DNA of 64,000 bases from Leptotrichia wadei (GCF_007990545.2 NZ_AP019829.2:992001-1056000), one strand, 5' to 3'. Numbered from the stretch's first letter, positions 29,383-39,667 are shown. The notes: generated by a model from the sequence alone, not told the origin. Numbers and translations are program-made.

Positions 29383-30234
29383 ATGATGTTATTTATAATA
29401 TTTGCACTAGTTGTCGTTATTGCGACAGGAATTCCCTATGTGAAAAAAGGGATTGAAAATAGGAAATTAATGAAAGAATATATGGAAGAACAAGGACTTG
29501 GGAAAAATGAGGCTATTGGAAAAGTAAGAGATGCTAAAACGACGAATGATAAAGTTATTGAAGGTTTGTTTTATTTATCACTTATAGCTCTTCTAGGAGG
29601 AGGATTTTATAATATTTATTTATATAATAATGAAAATTCAGATAATATGAGTGCTCAACAGCAATCTGAAGGGACAATGGCAAATATAACAACTGATCAG
29701 AATCAAAACCAAAATCAGGATCAAAACCAACAGGATCAGAATCGACAAAATCAGGGAACACCAGTTGTTCAAAATAACATAATTTCAAACCCAAATGATG
29801 CACAAGTTCAGGAAAATGTAAAAAGGGAGCAAGCTAGGATTGATAAAATGTTTGCAGATAGTGAAAGAAATACATCAAGTTTAATGGATATGTTAAAGAA
29901 GAGTTTTGAAAAAAAAGATACGGGTGAAGGAATTAAAAATGGTGAAAAAGCTTTGGAAAATGTGAAAAAATCTAGTAATTTATTTAAAAATACAAAATGT
30001 AATCCAACTGGAGATGCTACGTTTGACAAGGAATGTCCAAAATTGCTTCAAAAGGGTAAGGAATTATATTCTTCAAAACAAATTGATGTTGAAAAAATGC
30101 TTAGTGCATTGAAGGGTATTGAAAAGAGCATAAATGATGTTAAAAATAGCGAATTAGGACAACAGGCAGTTCAAGAAGGAAATAAATTATGGGACAGTCT
30201 TATGAAAAAAGTCGATGAGTTTCAAAAAAAGTAA
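29383..30234 (+). CDS. Membrane protein with Gln/Asn-rich linker (unknown family)
   Basis: GAAGGAG at 29370-29376 selects the ATG at 29383; a GTG at 29365 lies too early. The 283-residue product has transmembrane helices at 2-19 and about 60-79, with a short charged loop between them. A low-complexity Gln/Asn/Asp stretch (about 105-125) then leads to a soluble helical C-terminal domain (about 140-283). That domain has two cysteines in KCNPTGDATFDKECPKL that could form a disulfide. I do not recognise a family. A strong terminator follows. Confidence 0.75.
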   Translation: MMLFIIFALVVVIATGIPYVKKGIENRKLMKEYMEEQGLGKNEAIGKVRDAKTTNDKVIEGLFYLSLIALLGGGFYNIYLYNNENSDNMSAQQQSEGTMANITTDQNQNQNQDQNQQDQNRQNQGTPVVQNNIISNPNDAQVQENVKREQARIDKMFADSERNTSSLMDMLKKSFEKKDTGEGIKNGEKALENVKKSSNLFKNTKCNPTGDATFDKECPKLLQKGKELYSSKQIDVEKMLSALKGIEKSINDVKNSELGQQAVQEGNKLWDSLMKKVDEFQKK

Positions 30235-30330
30235 AATAGACTTGTTTAGTTTATGATTTGTAAAATTATTTCATATAATAAATTTTGATGGTTATAGTTT
30301 AAATATTAAAGTCTTAATAACTAAAATGAT

Positions 30331-30377
30331 AAAAGGAATTTATTTTAACTGGTTTAAGGTAATTCCTTTTATTTTAT
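30331..30377 (+). terminator. Intrinsic terminator
   Basis: AAAAGGAATT (30331-30340) and AATTCCTTTT (30361-30370) are perfectly complementary, with a T-rich end. Confidence 0.8.
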
Positions 30378-30530
30378 AATAAAATTTTTGATTCTCTGTA
30401 AAATACTGGGAAATTAAAAGGTTTTTTTAGGAAAAAAAACAAAATTTTGACAAAAATGTGATGTATAATAGAAAAATAAATTAATAAGGTAATTAAATTA
30501 TAAAATATTTTAAGAATAGGAGGAAATGTT

Positions 30531-31085
30531 ATGAAAATGAAAAGTTTAGGAAATGCAGTGCTTGGAGCTTTAATTATTCTAGTTGGGCTTGTGATATTGA
30601 CAGAAAGTAAGGATAATCATATTGATATAAAAATTGCAGACAAGGGAAATTTGAGTGTAAATAATGTAAAAAATGTAACAACAGTAACTGAGAAAAAAGG
30701 TTCTGGGAAAAAAGTAAAAGCTGTAGTTATTGAATTTGATAAGTCTATAAAAAATGAAAAATTATCAAAAAATGCAGTTACAGTAACTCAAAAAAATATT
30801 TCTAAAAAGAATATAGAAAATAAAAATGATGAACCGATTGTTAATACAACTGAAACAAAAGTAAATAGAGAAGTTTCTAAAATATATACAAGTGATAAGA
30901 TAGATGATGAAAATGTGGAAGCAAAAGATGGAAAATATTTGTATTTGGAATTAGCTGAAGATAAAGATACTGATGATAAAGCAGCTCAAAATGATATGGA
31001 AGATTTGAAAATTTCAGTTTCACAAAGTAAAAAAAATTATTTTACGAATAATAGCAAAAGTTTTAATGTAAATAATAAATCTTAA
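30531..31085 (+). CDS. Anchored protein with a lone EstA-type Ig-like domain (tentative)
   Basis: GGAGGAAATGTT precedes the ATG. Residues 6-24 form a signal anchor (LGNAVLGALIILVGLVI). The mature part contains KKVKAVVIEFDKSI, KNAVTVTQ, REVSKIYTSDKID and GKYLYLELAED. That order resembles the N-terminal Ig-like domain found before some secreted esterases (VEAVVLEYDK.I, ..VYVND.., GKYV.IEL). Here no hydrolase follows: the protein stops after 184 residues with a charged, Asn/Ser-rich tail. Family membership is a by-eye judgement. It lies between other envelope genes in an accessory stretch. Confidence 0.6.
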   Translation: MKMKSLGNAVLGALIILVGLVILTESKDNHIDIKIADKGNLSVNNVKNVTTVTEKKGSGKKVKAVVIEFDKSIKNEKLSKNAVTVTQKNISKKNIENKNDEPIVNTTETKVNREVSKIYTSDKIDDENVEAKDGKYLYLELAEDKDTDDKAAQNDMEDLKISVSQSKKNYFTNNSKSFNVNNKS

Positions 31086-31136
31086 TTTCAAATATTAAAT
31101 TGTAAAATAAAAAATATTTATTAAAATGGTGATTAA

Positions 31137-32090
31137 ATGAAAAATAAAAAAATGTTATTGATTTTAGCAGCAATTGTATTTGTATTAAGCTGTTCCAATG
31201 AAAATAGTGTCGAAAAGAGCAATATAAAAAAACAGAGTGTTGTCGAAAATGCAAAAAATTCAAAAACAGAAAAGGAATATTTAAAAAGTATAAATTATTC
31301 AAATATAGCAGATAAAATGGCTCAGGATGAGATTAAGGAAAGTTTGGAAAATGCAGGGGTTGATTCTAACAATATAGATATTTTTTTCAAAAGTGTAAAT
31401 TACTATAATGAAGCGACTGAAAATAAAGGTTTGATAAAGTCAGGATTTATTAATTCTAAAAATATAAATCCAATTTATGATGAAGTGGCAATACAGAAAA
31501 TTTGGGACAAAAAGAATAAAAATTTTCCTGGATTTAATTGTCGGATAACAGCATTTACATTGATGAAAGATTATATAAAAATGGAAAAGCCAGCTATAAA
31601 AGCTGGGGAAATGCTTTTTATGGATATAGAATCATTTAAGAATATGCCGTTTAAGCTGTTTTCTCAAAATGAAGAGAATAAGTTTATTAATTTATTTTCA
31701 GAAATTCCAACAAAAATGACTAAAGATGTGAGAGTTCATATTGAAAATGTGAAAAATGCCTGGAAAGATCGGGGAATTAAGTTTGATAAAAATAGTAAAA
31801 TATCAATGATTTCTGTATTTTTCCATTTCAATGATGACCCTGAAGAAAATATTCTGTTTATAGGACATGTTGGGATTTTAGTTCCTGAAAAAAATGGAAA
31901 GTTATTATTTATTGAAAAATTGGCATTTCAACAGCCTTATCAGGTTTTAAAATTTAATAATCGGACAGAACTTAATGACTATTTGATGAATAAATATGAT
32001 ACTGCATGGGGACAGCCTGTGGCTAAGCCGTTTATTATGGAAAATGATGAATTGCTGAAGGAATACAGGACTAATCCAAATAACAAATAA
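31137..32090 (+). CDS. DUF4300 family lipoprotein
   Basis: Signal peptide with lipobox VLSC (Cys19). The body matches my memory of DUF4300 closely: YSNIADKMAQDEIKESLENA, FFKSVNYYNEA, FPGFNCRITAFTLMKD, RVHIENVKNAWKDRGIKF, ISVFFHF, LFIGHVGILVP and LLFIEKLAFQQPYQVLKF. The family has no established function. Cys135 in FNCRITAF and His244 in IGHVGIL are placed as in papain/NlpC-like cysteine enzymes (Cys at a helix start, His on a strand about 110 residues later), so a thiol hydrolase acting on the envelope is a reasonable guess. Length 317. A shared bidirectional terminator follows. Confidence 0.8.
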   Translation: MKNKKMLLILAAIVFVLSCSNENSVEKSNIKKQSVVENAKNSKTEKEYLKSINYSNIADKMAQDEIKESLENAGVDSNNIDIFFKSVNYYNEATENKGLIKSGFINSKNINPIYDEVAIQKIWDKKNKNFPGFNCRITAFTLMKDYIKMEKPAIKAGEMLFMDIESFKNMPFKLFSQNEENKFINLFSEIPTKMTKDVRVHIENVKNAWKDRGIKFDKNSKISMISVFFHFNDDPEENILFIGHVGILVPEKNGKLLFIEKLAFQQPYQVLKFNNRTELNDYLMNKYDTAWGQPVAKPFIMENDELLKEYRTNPNNK

Positions 32091-32128
32091 TGGAAATTAG
32101 TAAAAGCAATTTAAATATTTAGAAAAAA

Positions 32129-32168
32129 TAAAAAACTCGGAAAATAAGTTTATCTTCTGAGTTTTTTT
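32129..32168. terminator. Bidirectional intrinsic terminator
   Basis: AAAAACTCGGAA and TTCTGAGTTTTTTT (one G-U pair) flank a 12-base loop. It serves both the DUF4300 gene and the converging helicase gene. Confidence 0.8.
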
Positions 32169-32178
32169 GTTTTTTATA

Positions 32179-33891
32179 TTATTTTTTTACTTTTCTTGTT
32201 TTTTTATCTTTTTTACCTTTAGAAGATTTATCTGATTTTTTACCAGAAGTTTTACCAGAAGATTTTTTTCTTCCCTTTCTGTCTCTTCTTCTGTCTGATT
32301 TTTTACCAGATTTTTCTCCACCGCCATTTCTGCTTCCTGTAGCTTCTTCAACAAGTGGTTTTGCATCTTTTTTAGAATTTAAGGCTCGCATTATGTATTC
32401 AGCTTCTTGTAATGGCACTGTTATGAAAGAGTATTTGTCCATAATTTTTACATCTTTTACTTTTCTTCCTGGAGTTTTTGCTTTTTTGTTTAACAAATCA
32501 AGTAATCTTCCAACATTGTAGCCGTCTTTACTTCCAAGAGCGATAAATAATCTTGTCTTATCATCAATTTTAACTTTTACATCTGTTATTTCATTATAGT
32601 TTTCAGGCAAGAATTCATCTTCATAAACGTGTCTTAATACAGAGGCTAGAACCTGCTTGGCATCTCTTCCATCCATAAGTCTTTGGGCAAGTTCTGAATA
32701 TGCGTCAAAGTCGTTTTCCATTATAATTTCATCCACATAAGCAAGCAGTGCTTCTTTTTTAGCTTCTAAAATTTCTTCAACATTTGGAATATGTTCTCTT
32801 TTGATTTCTGTCTTTGTAATACGTTTAATTTGAGCAAGTTTGCTTGCTTCTCTTGGAGTTACGAAAGTAATTGCTACACCTTTTTGTCCGGCACGTCCTG
32901 TTCTTCCGATTCTATGAACGTAAGATTCAGCTTCTTGTGGGATAGAGTAGTTTATAACATGTGTCAGGTTGCTTACATCAATTCCACGTGCAGCAACATC
33001 TGTCGCAACTAATATTGTTAATATTTTTTTCTTGAATAAATCAAGAGCCTTTTGTCTAAGAGCTTGAGTAATATCTCCGTGAATACATTCAGCATCGTAA
33101 TTTCTAGCTTTTAATTTATTTGTAACATCGTCAACTTCTGATTTTGTACGGCAAAATACGATTCCATAAAAATCTTGTTCATAGTCAAGAACTCTGCATA
33201 GTGCTTCAAACTTATCTTCTTGTTTAACTTCATAGTAAATTTGTTCAGTTAAATTAGTTGTAAGTTCTTTTTTTGCAACTTTTAGTAATTTATGTTCTGG
33301 CATAAATTTTTTAGCAATAGCCATAATTGCTTTAGGAATTGTAGCTGAGAAGAATAACATTTTTTTCTCATCGTTAGTTTTTTCTAAAATTGCTTCAATA
33401 TCTTCTAAAAATCCCATATTAAGCATTTCATCAGCTTCATCCAATACGAAATAGTCTAATTGGTCAACTTTTAGGATTTTCTTTCTCATTAAATCCATAA
33501 CACGCCCAGGTGTTCCAACGACAATGTCAACTCCAGACTTTAATTTTTTAATTTGGTTTTCAATAGAAGCTCCACCATAAACTGCAAGAACCTTTAAATT
33601 CTTTTCCCCTTTCAATGAATAAATTTCATCAGCGACTTGATTGGCAAGTTCTCTTGTTGGTGCTAAAATTAAAGCTCTAACTGTTTTATCCGCTTCAATT
33701 GTTTCCAAAATTGGAATACCAAATGCAGCAGTTTTTCCTGTTCCTGTTTGTGCTTGTCCTATTAAATGTGTTCTTTCCTTTAGTAATTCAGGGATTACCA
33801 GCTTTTGTATTTCACTTGGTTCCTCAAATCCTTTTTTACTCAAAGCATTAAGCATCTCTATACTTAATCCAAAATCTTCAAATTTTTGCAT
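32179..33891 (-). CDS. deaD: DEAD-box RNA helicase with DbpA-type RNA-binding domain
   Basis: ATP-dependent RNA unwinding, probably in ribosome assembly or mRNA turnover, often cold-induced. Motifs in order: Q-motif and AQTGTGKT (47-54), PTRELANQ, GTPGR, DEAD (151-154), SAT, the FCRTK segment, ARGIDV and HRIGRTGR. Residues about 440-515 match the DbpA RNA-binding fold (TRLFIALGSKDGYNVGRLLD, KIMDKYSFITVPLQEAE), as in DeaD/CsdA/CshA. The C-terminal 55 residues are a Lys/Ser/Arg tail rich in SGKKSD-type repeats, likely for nonspecific RNA binding. 570 residues. The symbol is a family-level call. Confidence 0.93.
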   Translation of the reverse strand: MQKFEDFGLSIEMLNALSKKGFEEPSEIQKLVIPELLKERTHLIGQAQTGTGKTAAFGIPILETIEADKTVRALILAPTRELANQVADEIYSLKGEKNLKVLAVYGGASIENQIKKLKSGVDIVVGTPGRVMDLMRKKILKVDQLDYFVLDEADEMLNMGFLEDIEAILEKTNDEKKMLFFSATIPKAIMAIAKKFMPEHKLLKVAKKELTTNLTEQIYYEVKQEDKFEALCRVLDYEQDFYGIVFCRTKSEVDDVTNKLKARNYDAECIHGDITQALRQKALDLFKKKILTILVATDVAARGIDVSNLTHVINYSIPQEAESYVHRIGRTGRAGQKGVAITFVTPREASKLAQIKRITKTEIKREHIPNVEEILEAKKEALLAYVDEIIMENDFDAYSELAQRLMDGRDAKQVLASVLRHVYEDEFLPENYNEITDVKVKIDDKTRLFIALGSKDGYNVGRLLDLLNKKAKTPGRKVKDVKIMDKYSFITVPLQEAEYIMRALNSKKDAKPLVEEATGSRNGGGEKSGKKSDRRRDRKGRKKSSGKTSGKKSDKSSKGKKDKKTRKVKK

Positions 33892-33968
33892 TATTTTTTG
33901 TTTTACCTTCCTTTTCTTTTATATTTTGATTTATACTTATTATTTTTAAAAAACTTTTTGTATATATC

Positions 33969-33977
33969 ATTATACCA
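33969..33977 (-). promoter_or_regulatory. Extended -10 promoter of the helicase gene
   Basis: Minus strand TGGTATAAT (33977-33969) with a poor -35. The rest of the gap 33892-34149 is AT-rich without a convincing gene; the predicted leader is about 70 bases. Confidence 0.5.
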
Positions 33978-34149
33978 TATTTTTACAGTTTTTGTACTTA
34001 TTTTTAAAAATTATTTTTTATATAAAGTAACAGGAGAATTCTTTATGGATATTTTAAGAAAAAAATTAAAAATTTTTTCACTAGATTTAGAGATTATAGA
34101 TGTTTTATTATAAAATATAAAATAAAAGTAAAAATTTTTAAAAAAAGAC

Positions 34150-34178
34150 TTGCAAAATTTTCAAAAATGTATTATTAT
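34150..34178 (+). promoter_or_regulatory. groES: Promoter of groES-groEL
   Basis: TTGCAA (34150-34155), 17-base spacer, TATTAT (34173-34178), directly followed by the CIRCE operator. Confidence 0.75.
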
Positions 34179-34182
34179 ATTG

Positions 34183-34209
34183 TTAGCACTTAAAGATATA
34201 GAGTGCTAA
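34183..34209. promoter_or_regulatory. CIRCE operator (HrcA binding site)
   Basis: TTAGCACTT (34183-34191), a 9-base spacer, then GAGTGCTAA (34201-34209). The consensus is TTAGCACTC-N9-GAGTGCTAA, so there is one mismatch, in the left arm. The position at the predicted start site fits heat-shock repression by HrcA, whose gene is not in this window. Confidence 0.93.
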
Positions 34210-34258
34210 GAAGATTTTAAAATAAAAAGATAAAAATGAATGACTTTAGGAGGGAAAA

Positions 34259-34522
34259 ATGATAATTAAACCATTGGGAGAAAGAGTTTTAATAAAACAG
34301 ACAGAACAGGAAGAAGTTACAAAAAGTGGAATTGTATTGCCAGGGACAGCTTCAAAGGAAAAACCGATAATTGGAGAAGTTTTGGCGATTGGTTCAAAAA
34401 TTGAGGAAGTTAAAGTAGGAGATAAAGTAATTTTTGAAAAATATTCTGGAACAGAAGTTAAGGATGGGGAAGAAAGTTACTTAATTTTAGAAAAAGACAA
34501 TGTTTTGGCAATTGTTGAATAA
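34259..34522 (+). CDS. groES: Co-chaperonin GroES
   Basis: Heptameric lid of the GroEL chamber. The 87-residue protein has IKPLGERVLIKQTEQEEVTK at the N-terminus, the mobile-loop region SGIVLPGTASKEKP and GDKVIFEKYSGTEVK. AGGAGGG precedes the ATG. Slightly shorter than the usual 94-97 residues. It is followed by groEL after an unusually long 169-base gap that holds a short AACAAG/CTTGTT hairpin (34589-34612) without a T-run. Confidence 0.96.
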   Translation: MIIKPLGERVLIKQTEQEEVTKSGIVLPGTASKEKPIIGEVLAIGSKIEEVKVGDKVIFEKYSGTEVKDGEESYLILEKDNVLAIVE

Positions 34523-34688
34523 TAAAAATTTTAAAAAATAAATTTTTATAGAAATTAAATGTATAAAAAAATGAGATAGACATTGTAAAACAAGTAATTT
34601 TTATTTCTTGTTAAAATAAAAATTATATTATTAAATTACGAAAGAATTTTGCAATAAAAAATTTACAAAATTTAGAAGGAGATGATAA

Positions 34689-36314
<1,626 letters not shown>

Positions 36315-36336
36315 TCTATGAAATCTAATAAAATAA

Positions 36337-36367
36337 GGGGTAGTCATTATAAACTACCTCTTTTTTT
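36337..36367 (+). terminator. Intrinsic terminator of groEL
   Basis: GGGGTAGT (from 36337) pairs with ACTACCTC (36353-36360, one G-U pair), followed by seven T. Confidence 0.85.
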
Positions 36368-36375
36368 CTGCTATA

Positions 36376-37668
36376 TTATTTTTTGATTTTTATTTCTTCT
36401 AAAATTGTCTTCACATTTTCTAAATTAATACTTTTTCCGCTTTCCAAGAGCTTTTCTACGATAATATCAATTTCTTTACCTTTTGCACCAGCAAAAAGTG
36501 CTAACGAACGAGCCTGTAACTTCATGTGTCCGTGCTGTATTCCAGTTGTAACAAGTGCTTTTACTGCGGCAAAGTTTTGAGCAAGCCCTACTGATGTAAT
36601 AATGCTTGCCAGTGTCCTTGCGTCAGGATTTCCTAAAATATTAAATGCAGCTTTTACGCTTGGATTTAGTCCTATTGATCCACCTACACTTGCAATTGGC
36701 ATTGGAAGGGTAAGTTCTCCCTTTAATTTATTTGTGCTTTCATCAAAAGTCCAAGTTGTAAGTCCTTCATATTTGCCATTTTTCACAGCGAAGGCATTTC
36801 CTCCAGCTTCAATTGCACGCCAGTCGTTCCCCGTAGCAATTACCACAGCGTCGATTCCGTTGAAAATTCCTTTATTATGCGTTGTGGCACGATAAATATC
36901 AAGTTTTGCAAATTTGCTCGCAAGTTCTATTTTTTTTGCAGTTTCAATAGACGTCTCCATTGAGCTGCTAAGAAGTTTTACATTTACTTCACATTCTGCA
37001 TTTACAAGAGATTCGGTTGCATAATTTGATAAAATTGCCATTAGGCTTTTTCCGTTTGTAATATTTTCAAGCGGCATTTTTATTGCCTCAAGCATTGTAT
37101 TCAAAATATTTGCTCCCATAGCCTCCTTTACATCGGCAATCAGATAAACAATTAAAAATTCATCAATATTCTTCACTTCAATATTAATTGCTCCACCGCC
37201 ACGTGCTACAATCGAAGGATGGGCATCATTTGCAATTTTCAAAATTTCATTTTTATTTTCCAAAATCATTGAAATAGCATTATCAAAGTCCAAAATATCA
37301 TATAATGCAACTTGCCCAATCATTTTCCTATCTAAAATTTTTGTTGTGAAACCACCAGATTTTCCTATAATTTTAGCTGCGTAACTGCACCCTGCAACAA
37401 CAGAGGGTTCTTCCGTAACCATTGGCACAGCATAATCTTTTTCATCAATAACAAAGTTTGGAGCAACGCTGAATGGCAAGGCAAATGTTCCGATTCCATT
37501 TTCAGCCATTTGATTTGCAGTTTCTAGTGGCAAGTTCTCGTTTTTTTTCAGAAGTTGTTCAAATTCTTCAGTTAAAAAGCCATTATCTTTTAACATCTGT
37601 ATTCGCTCAGTTCGTTCTTTTTTTTGAAAGCCAAGCCAATTTAATTTTTTTTGATTTTCCTTTTTCAT
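36376..37668 (-). CDS. mvaA: Hydroxymethylglutaryl-CoA reductase, class II (degradative-type)
   Basis: Interconverts HMG-CoA and mevalonate. AAAGGAA favours the ATG at 37668 (MKKENQKKLNWLGF); an in-frame TTG at 37713 lies inside an inverted repeat and is unlikely. Class II signatures: PMVTEEPSVVAG with the catalytic Glu (86 or 87), ATTHNKGIFNGIDAVVIATG (catalytic Lys, then Asp) and GIQHGHMKLQARSLA with the general-acid His. 430 residues. It is last in the mvaS-acetyltransferase-mvaA operon. Despite the degradative label, class II enzymes next to mvaS normally work in the biosynthetic direction. Confidence 0.95.
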   Translation of the reverse strand: MKKENQKKLNWLGFQKKERTERIQMLKDNGFLTEEFEQLLKKNENLPLETANQMAENGIGTFALPFSVAPNFVIDEKDYAVPMVTEEPSVVAGCSYAAKIIGKSGGFTTKILDRKMIGQVALYDILDFDNAISMILENKNEILKIANDAHPSIVARGGGAINIEVKNIDEFLIVYLIADVKEAMGANILNTMLEAIKMPLENITNGKSLMAILSNYATESLVNAECEVNVKLLSSSMETSIETAKKIELASKFAKLDIYRATTHNKGIFNGIDAVVIATGNDWRAIEAGGNAFAVKNGKYEGLTTWTFDESTNKLKGELTLPMPIASVGGSIGLNPSVKAAFNILGNPDARTLASIITSVGLAQNFAAVKALVTTGIQHGHMKLQARSLALFAGAKGKEIDIIVEKLLESGKSINLENVKTILEEIKIKK

Positions 37669-37707
37669 ATTTGAAATCAGTTCCTTTCGTTTCGGATTTA
37701 TAATAAA

Positions 37708-37748
37708 ACTCAAGCACTTAAAAAATTGTCAAATTCTAATGCTTGAGT
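37708..37748 (-). terminator. Inverted repeat between acetyltransferase and mvaA, possible attenuator
   Basis: ACTCAAGCA (37708-37716) and TGCTTGAGT (37740-37748) are perfect complements around a 23-base loop. On the minus strand the second arm is followed by TTTATTAT. It lies between two operon genes, so partial termination or RNA processing is possible. Confidence 0.5.
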
Positions 37749-37766
37749 GAAAATATAGTTTAAATT

Positions 37767-38357
37767 TTAAGGTTTATAGCCAGTTTTATCTTTTTCTGTT
37801 ATTTTTCTGATAACTTTGCACGGTACTCCTGCGGCAATTACATTATCTGGAATATCTTTTGTAACAACACTTCCAGAGCCAATAATAGTGTTATTTCCAA
37901 TTGTAACTCCTTGATTAATATGGACTCCCGCACCAATCCAGACATTATTACCTATCTTCACAGGCTTGGCATAACATCCCCCGTTTATTCTTTCTTCTGC
38001 ATCAATGCTGTGATTGGAAGTATAAATTCCTACTCTTGGTCCAAAAAGAACATTATTTCCAATTTCAATTCCGCCACCGTCTAGCATCACACAGTCAAAA
38101 TTTGCATAAAAGTTATTTCCTATTGAAATATTAAATCCAAATTCACATCGGAATGTTGGCTCGAAATGCACATTTTTACCAATTGATTTTAAAAGATTTT
38201 TTAGGATTGCTTCTCTTTCTGATGACGGTTTTCCAAAACTTTCATTATATTTATTTGTCAAAAAAACAGTATTTTCTCTAGCTTTTATAAGCTCTGGAGT
38301 TAAATCATTGTAAACTTTTCCAGATAAAATAAACTGTCGTTGTTCTTCTAAATTCAT
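37767..38357 (-). CDS. Sugar O-acetyltransferase (Maa/LacA/NodL type)
   Basis: A trimeric left-handed beta-helix acetyltransferase using acetyl-CoA. The 196-residue protein begins with the Mac-domain helix (GKVYNDLTPELIKAREN) and continues with hexapeptide repeats, including FGFNISIGNNFYANFDCVML and IGNNVLFGPRVGIYTSNHSI. The catalytic His lies in SNHSID. KIGNNVWIGAGVHINQGVTI and SVVTKDIPDNVIAAGVPCKV end the domain. Members acetylate maltose, galactosides or related sugars; the substrate is not predictable. AAAGGAG precedes the ATG. Its place between mvaS and mvaA is odd and suggests only co-transcription. Confidence 0.92.
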   Translation of the reverse strand: MNLEEQRQFILSGKVYNDLTPELIKARENTVFLTNKYNESFGKPSSEREAILKNLLKSIGKNVHFEPTFRCEFGFNISIGNNFYANFDCVMLDGGGIEIGNNVLFGPRVGIYTSNHSIDAEERINGGCYAKPVKIGNNVWIGAGVHINQGVTIGNNTIIGSGSVVTKDIPDNVIAAGVPCKVIRKITEKDKTGYKP

Positions 38358-38382
38358 ATTAATTAGCTCCTTTAGGATAAAT

Positions 38383-39594
38383 TTAGTTTATTTTTTTGTA
38401 AATTCTTTTGTGATTTTCCACTTTTTCTAACACAAACGCATTATCGCTTTCCTGAATAAGTTTGCTATTTGAAAAATCACAATTTCCTTCATTATCTAAA
38501 ATTATTTTTTCAAAAAATAAATTTTCATATTCATTTATTGACAATTGCTTTCTATTGTCAAAATCGTTTAATCTATCATGCCTTAGATGATTTTTAAAGC
38601 CTTCTGCAAGGGTTAGATTAAAAAATTCACAAACAGCACCGCTTCCATAACTATACATTCCAATCTTGTCGCCAGCTTTCAAGCTATCACAGTTTTCAAG
38701 TAATGAAAGCAAACTTAGATAAAGAGAGCCGGTGTAGATATTTCCAACTCGTTTTCCATAAATTATTGAAGTATGAAATTTTTCCAAAAATTTATTTTTT
38801 GTTTCTTTTTCCACGTTTTTTTCTAAAAGCGAATTAATTGCTTTTAATCCAAGTTTTGGAAATGGTAAATGAAAACAGAAAGCATCAAAGTCAGATAAAT
38901 CTTGATTATATCTTTTTTTGTATTCATCAAATGTCGTTGTAAGGCAGTCGAGATACTGCTTTGTTGAAAAATGTCCGTCTACTATTGGGAAATCTGAGTA
39001 GTTGGGACGCCAGAAGTCCATAATATCACGTGTTTGACATACATTTTCATCATTTATTACAGCGATTTTTGGCTCCTTTTTTATTAACATTGCGATACTT
39101 CCTGCCCCCTGTGTAGATTCTCCAGGAGTGTTAATCCCATATTTTGCAGTATCTGAAGCAATTACGAGAACAGAAGCGTTTTCGTTCTTTTCAATATAGT
39201 TTTTAGCAAAACTTAGTGCGGCAGTGGCTCCATAGCAGGCTTCCTTTATTTCAACGGAACGTGCAAAAGGCTGAATATCCAGCAGATGATGAATAAAGAC
39301 AGCAGACGCCTTACTTTGATCAACACTTGATTCTGTCCCGACAATTATCATTTCAATATTTTTTTTATCTTCTTCATCTAGAATCTGTTCAGCGGCACTG
39401 GCTCCAAGTGATACAATATCCTCTGTAACAGGTGCTACACTCATTTCACTTTGCATAAGCCCTTTCACAAATTTATTTTCATTTTCATTTCTTCCAATCG
39501 CCAAATCTCGTATATCTAAAAAATATTTTGGCATTGCAAATCCAATTTTATCTATTCCAATTTTGATCTTCTCTTTTATTTCCTTAATTCTCAT
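38383..39594 (-). CDS. mvaS: Hydroxymethylglutaryl-CoA synthase
   Basis: Condenses acetyl-CoA and acetoacetyl-CoA into HMG-CoA. AAAGGG supports the ATG at 39594 (403 residues); an earlier in-frame ATG at 39636 lacks a ribosome binding site. Motifs are IGIDKIGFAMPKYFLD, the nucleophile Cys120 in KEACYGATAAL, DTAKYGINTPGESTQGAGS, and FHLPFPKLGLKA with the catalytic His, followed by KRVGNIYTGSLYLSLLSLL and YSYGSGAVCEFF. It heads the operon and has a clear promoter. Confidence 0.95.
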   Translation of the reverse strand: MRIKEIKEKIKIGIDKIGFAMPKYFLDIRDLAIGRNENENKFVKGLMQSEMSVAPVTEDIVSLGASAAEQILDEEDKKNIEMIIVGTESSVDQSKASAVFIHHLLDIQPFARSVEIKEACYGATAALSFAKNYIEKNENASVLVIASDTAKYGINTPGESTQGAGSIAMLIKKEPKIAVINDENVCQTRDIMDFWRPNYSDFPIVDGHFSTKQYLDCLTTTFDEYKKRYNQDLSDFDAFCFHLPFPKLGLKAINSLLEKNVEKETKNKFLEKFHTSIIYGKRVGNIYTGSLYLSLLSLLENCDSLKAGDKIGMYSYGSGAVCEFFNLTLAEGFKNHLRHDRLNDFDNRKQLSINEYENLFFEKIILDNEGNCDFSNSKLIQESDNAFVLEKVENHKRIYKKIN

Positions 39595-39667
39595 AAAATT
39601 TAGCCCTTTCTTTTTAATATTTTTTGAAAGAATCATTAAGTTTAATTATTAAATGTAACTCTTATAT

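Noticed and set aside
29701-29760. CAAAACCAGGATCA-type short tandem pattern as a CRISPR array
   Set aside because: It is an in-frame Gln/Asn/Asp codon repeat without spacers of constant length.
30445-30470. TTGACA followed by TATAAT upstream of the Ig-like-domain gene as one promoter
   Set aside because: The spacer is only 11 bases, too short for a sigma-70 promoter; one hexamer may be used with a weaker partner.
33886-34113. Plus-strand frame between the helicase and groES, and a 22-codon ATG frame at 34044 within it
   Set aside because: Composition is Phe/Leu/Tyr-rich antisense-like noise overlapping the helicase start. The short ATG frame has AGGAG but its product is unremarkable and nothing supports translation.
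34589-34612. AACAAG/CTTGTT hairpin between groES and groEL as a terminator
   Set aside because: Six-base stem without a T-run; groEL has no separate strong promoter, so co-transcription is more likely.
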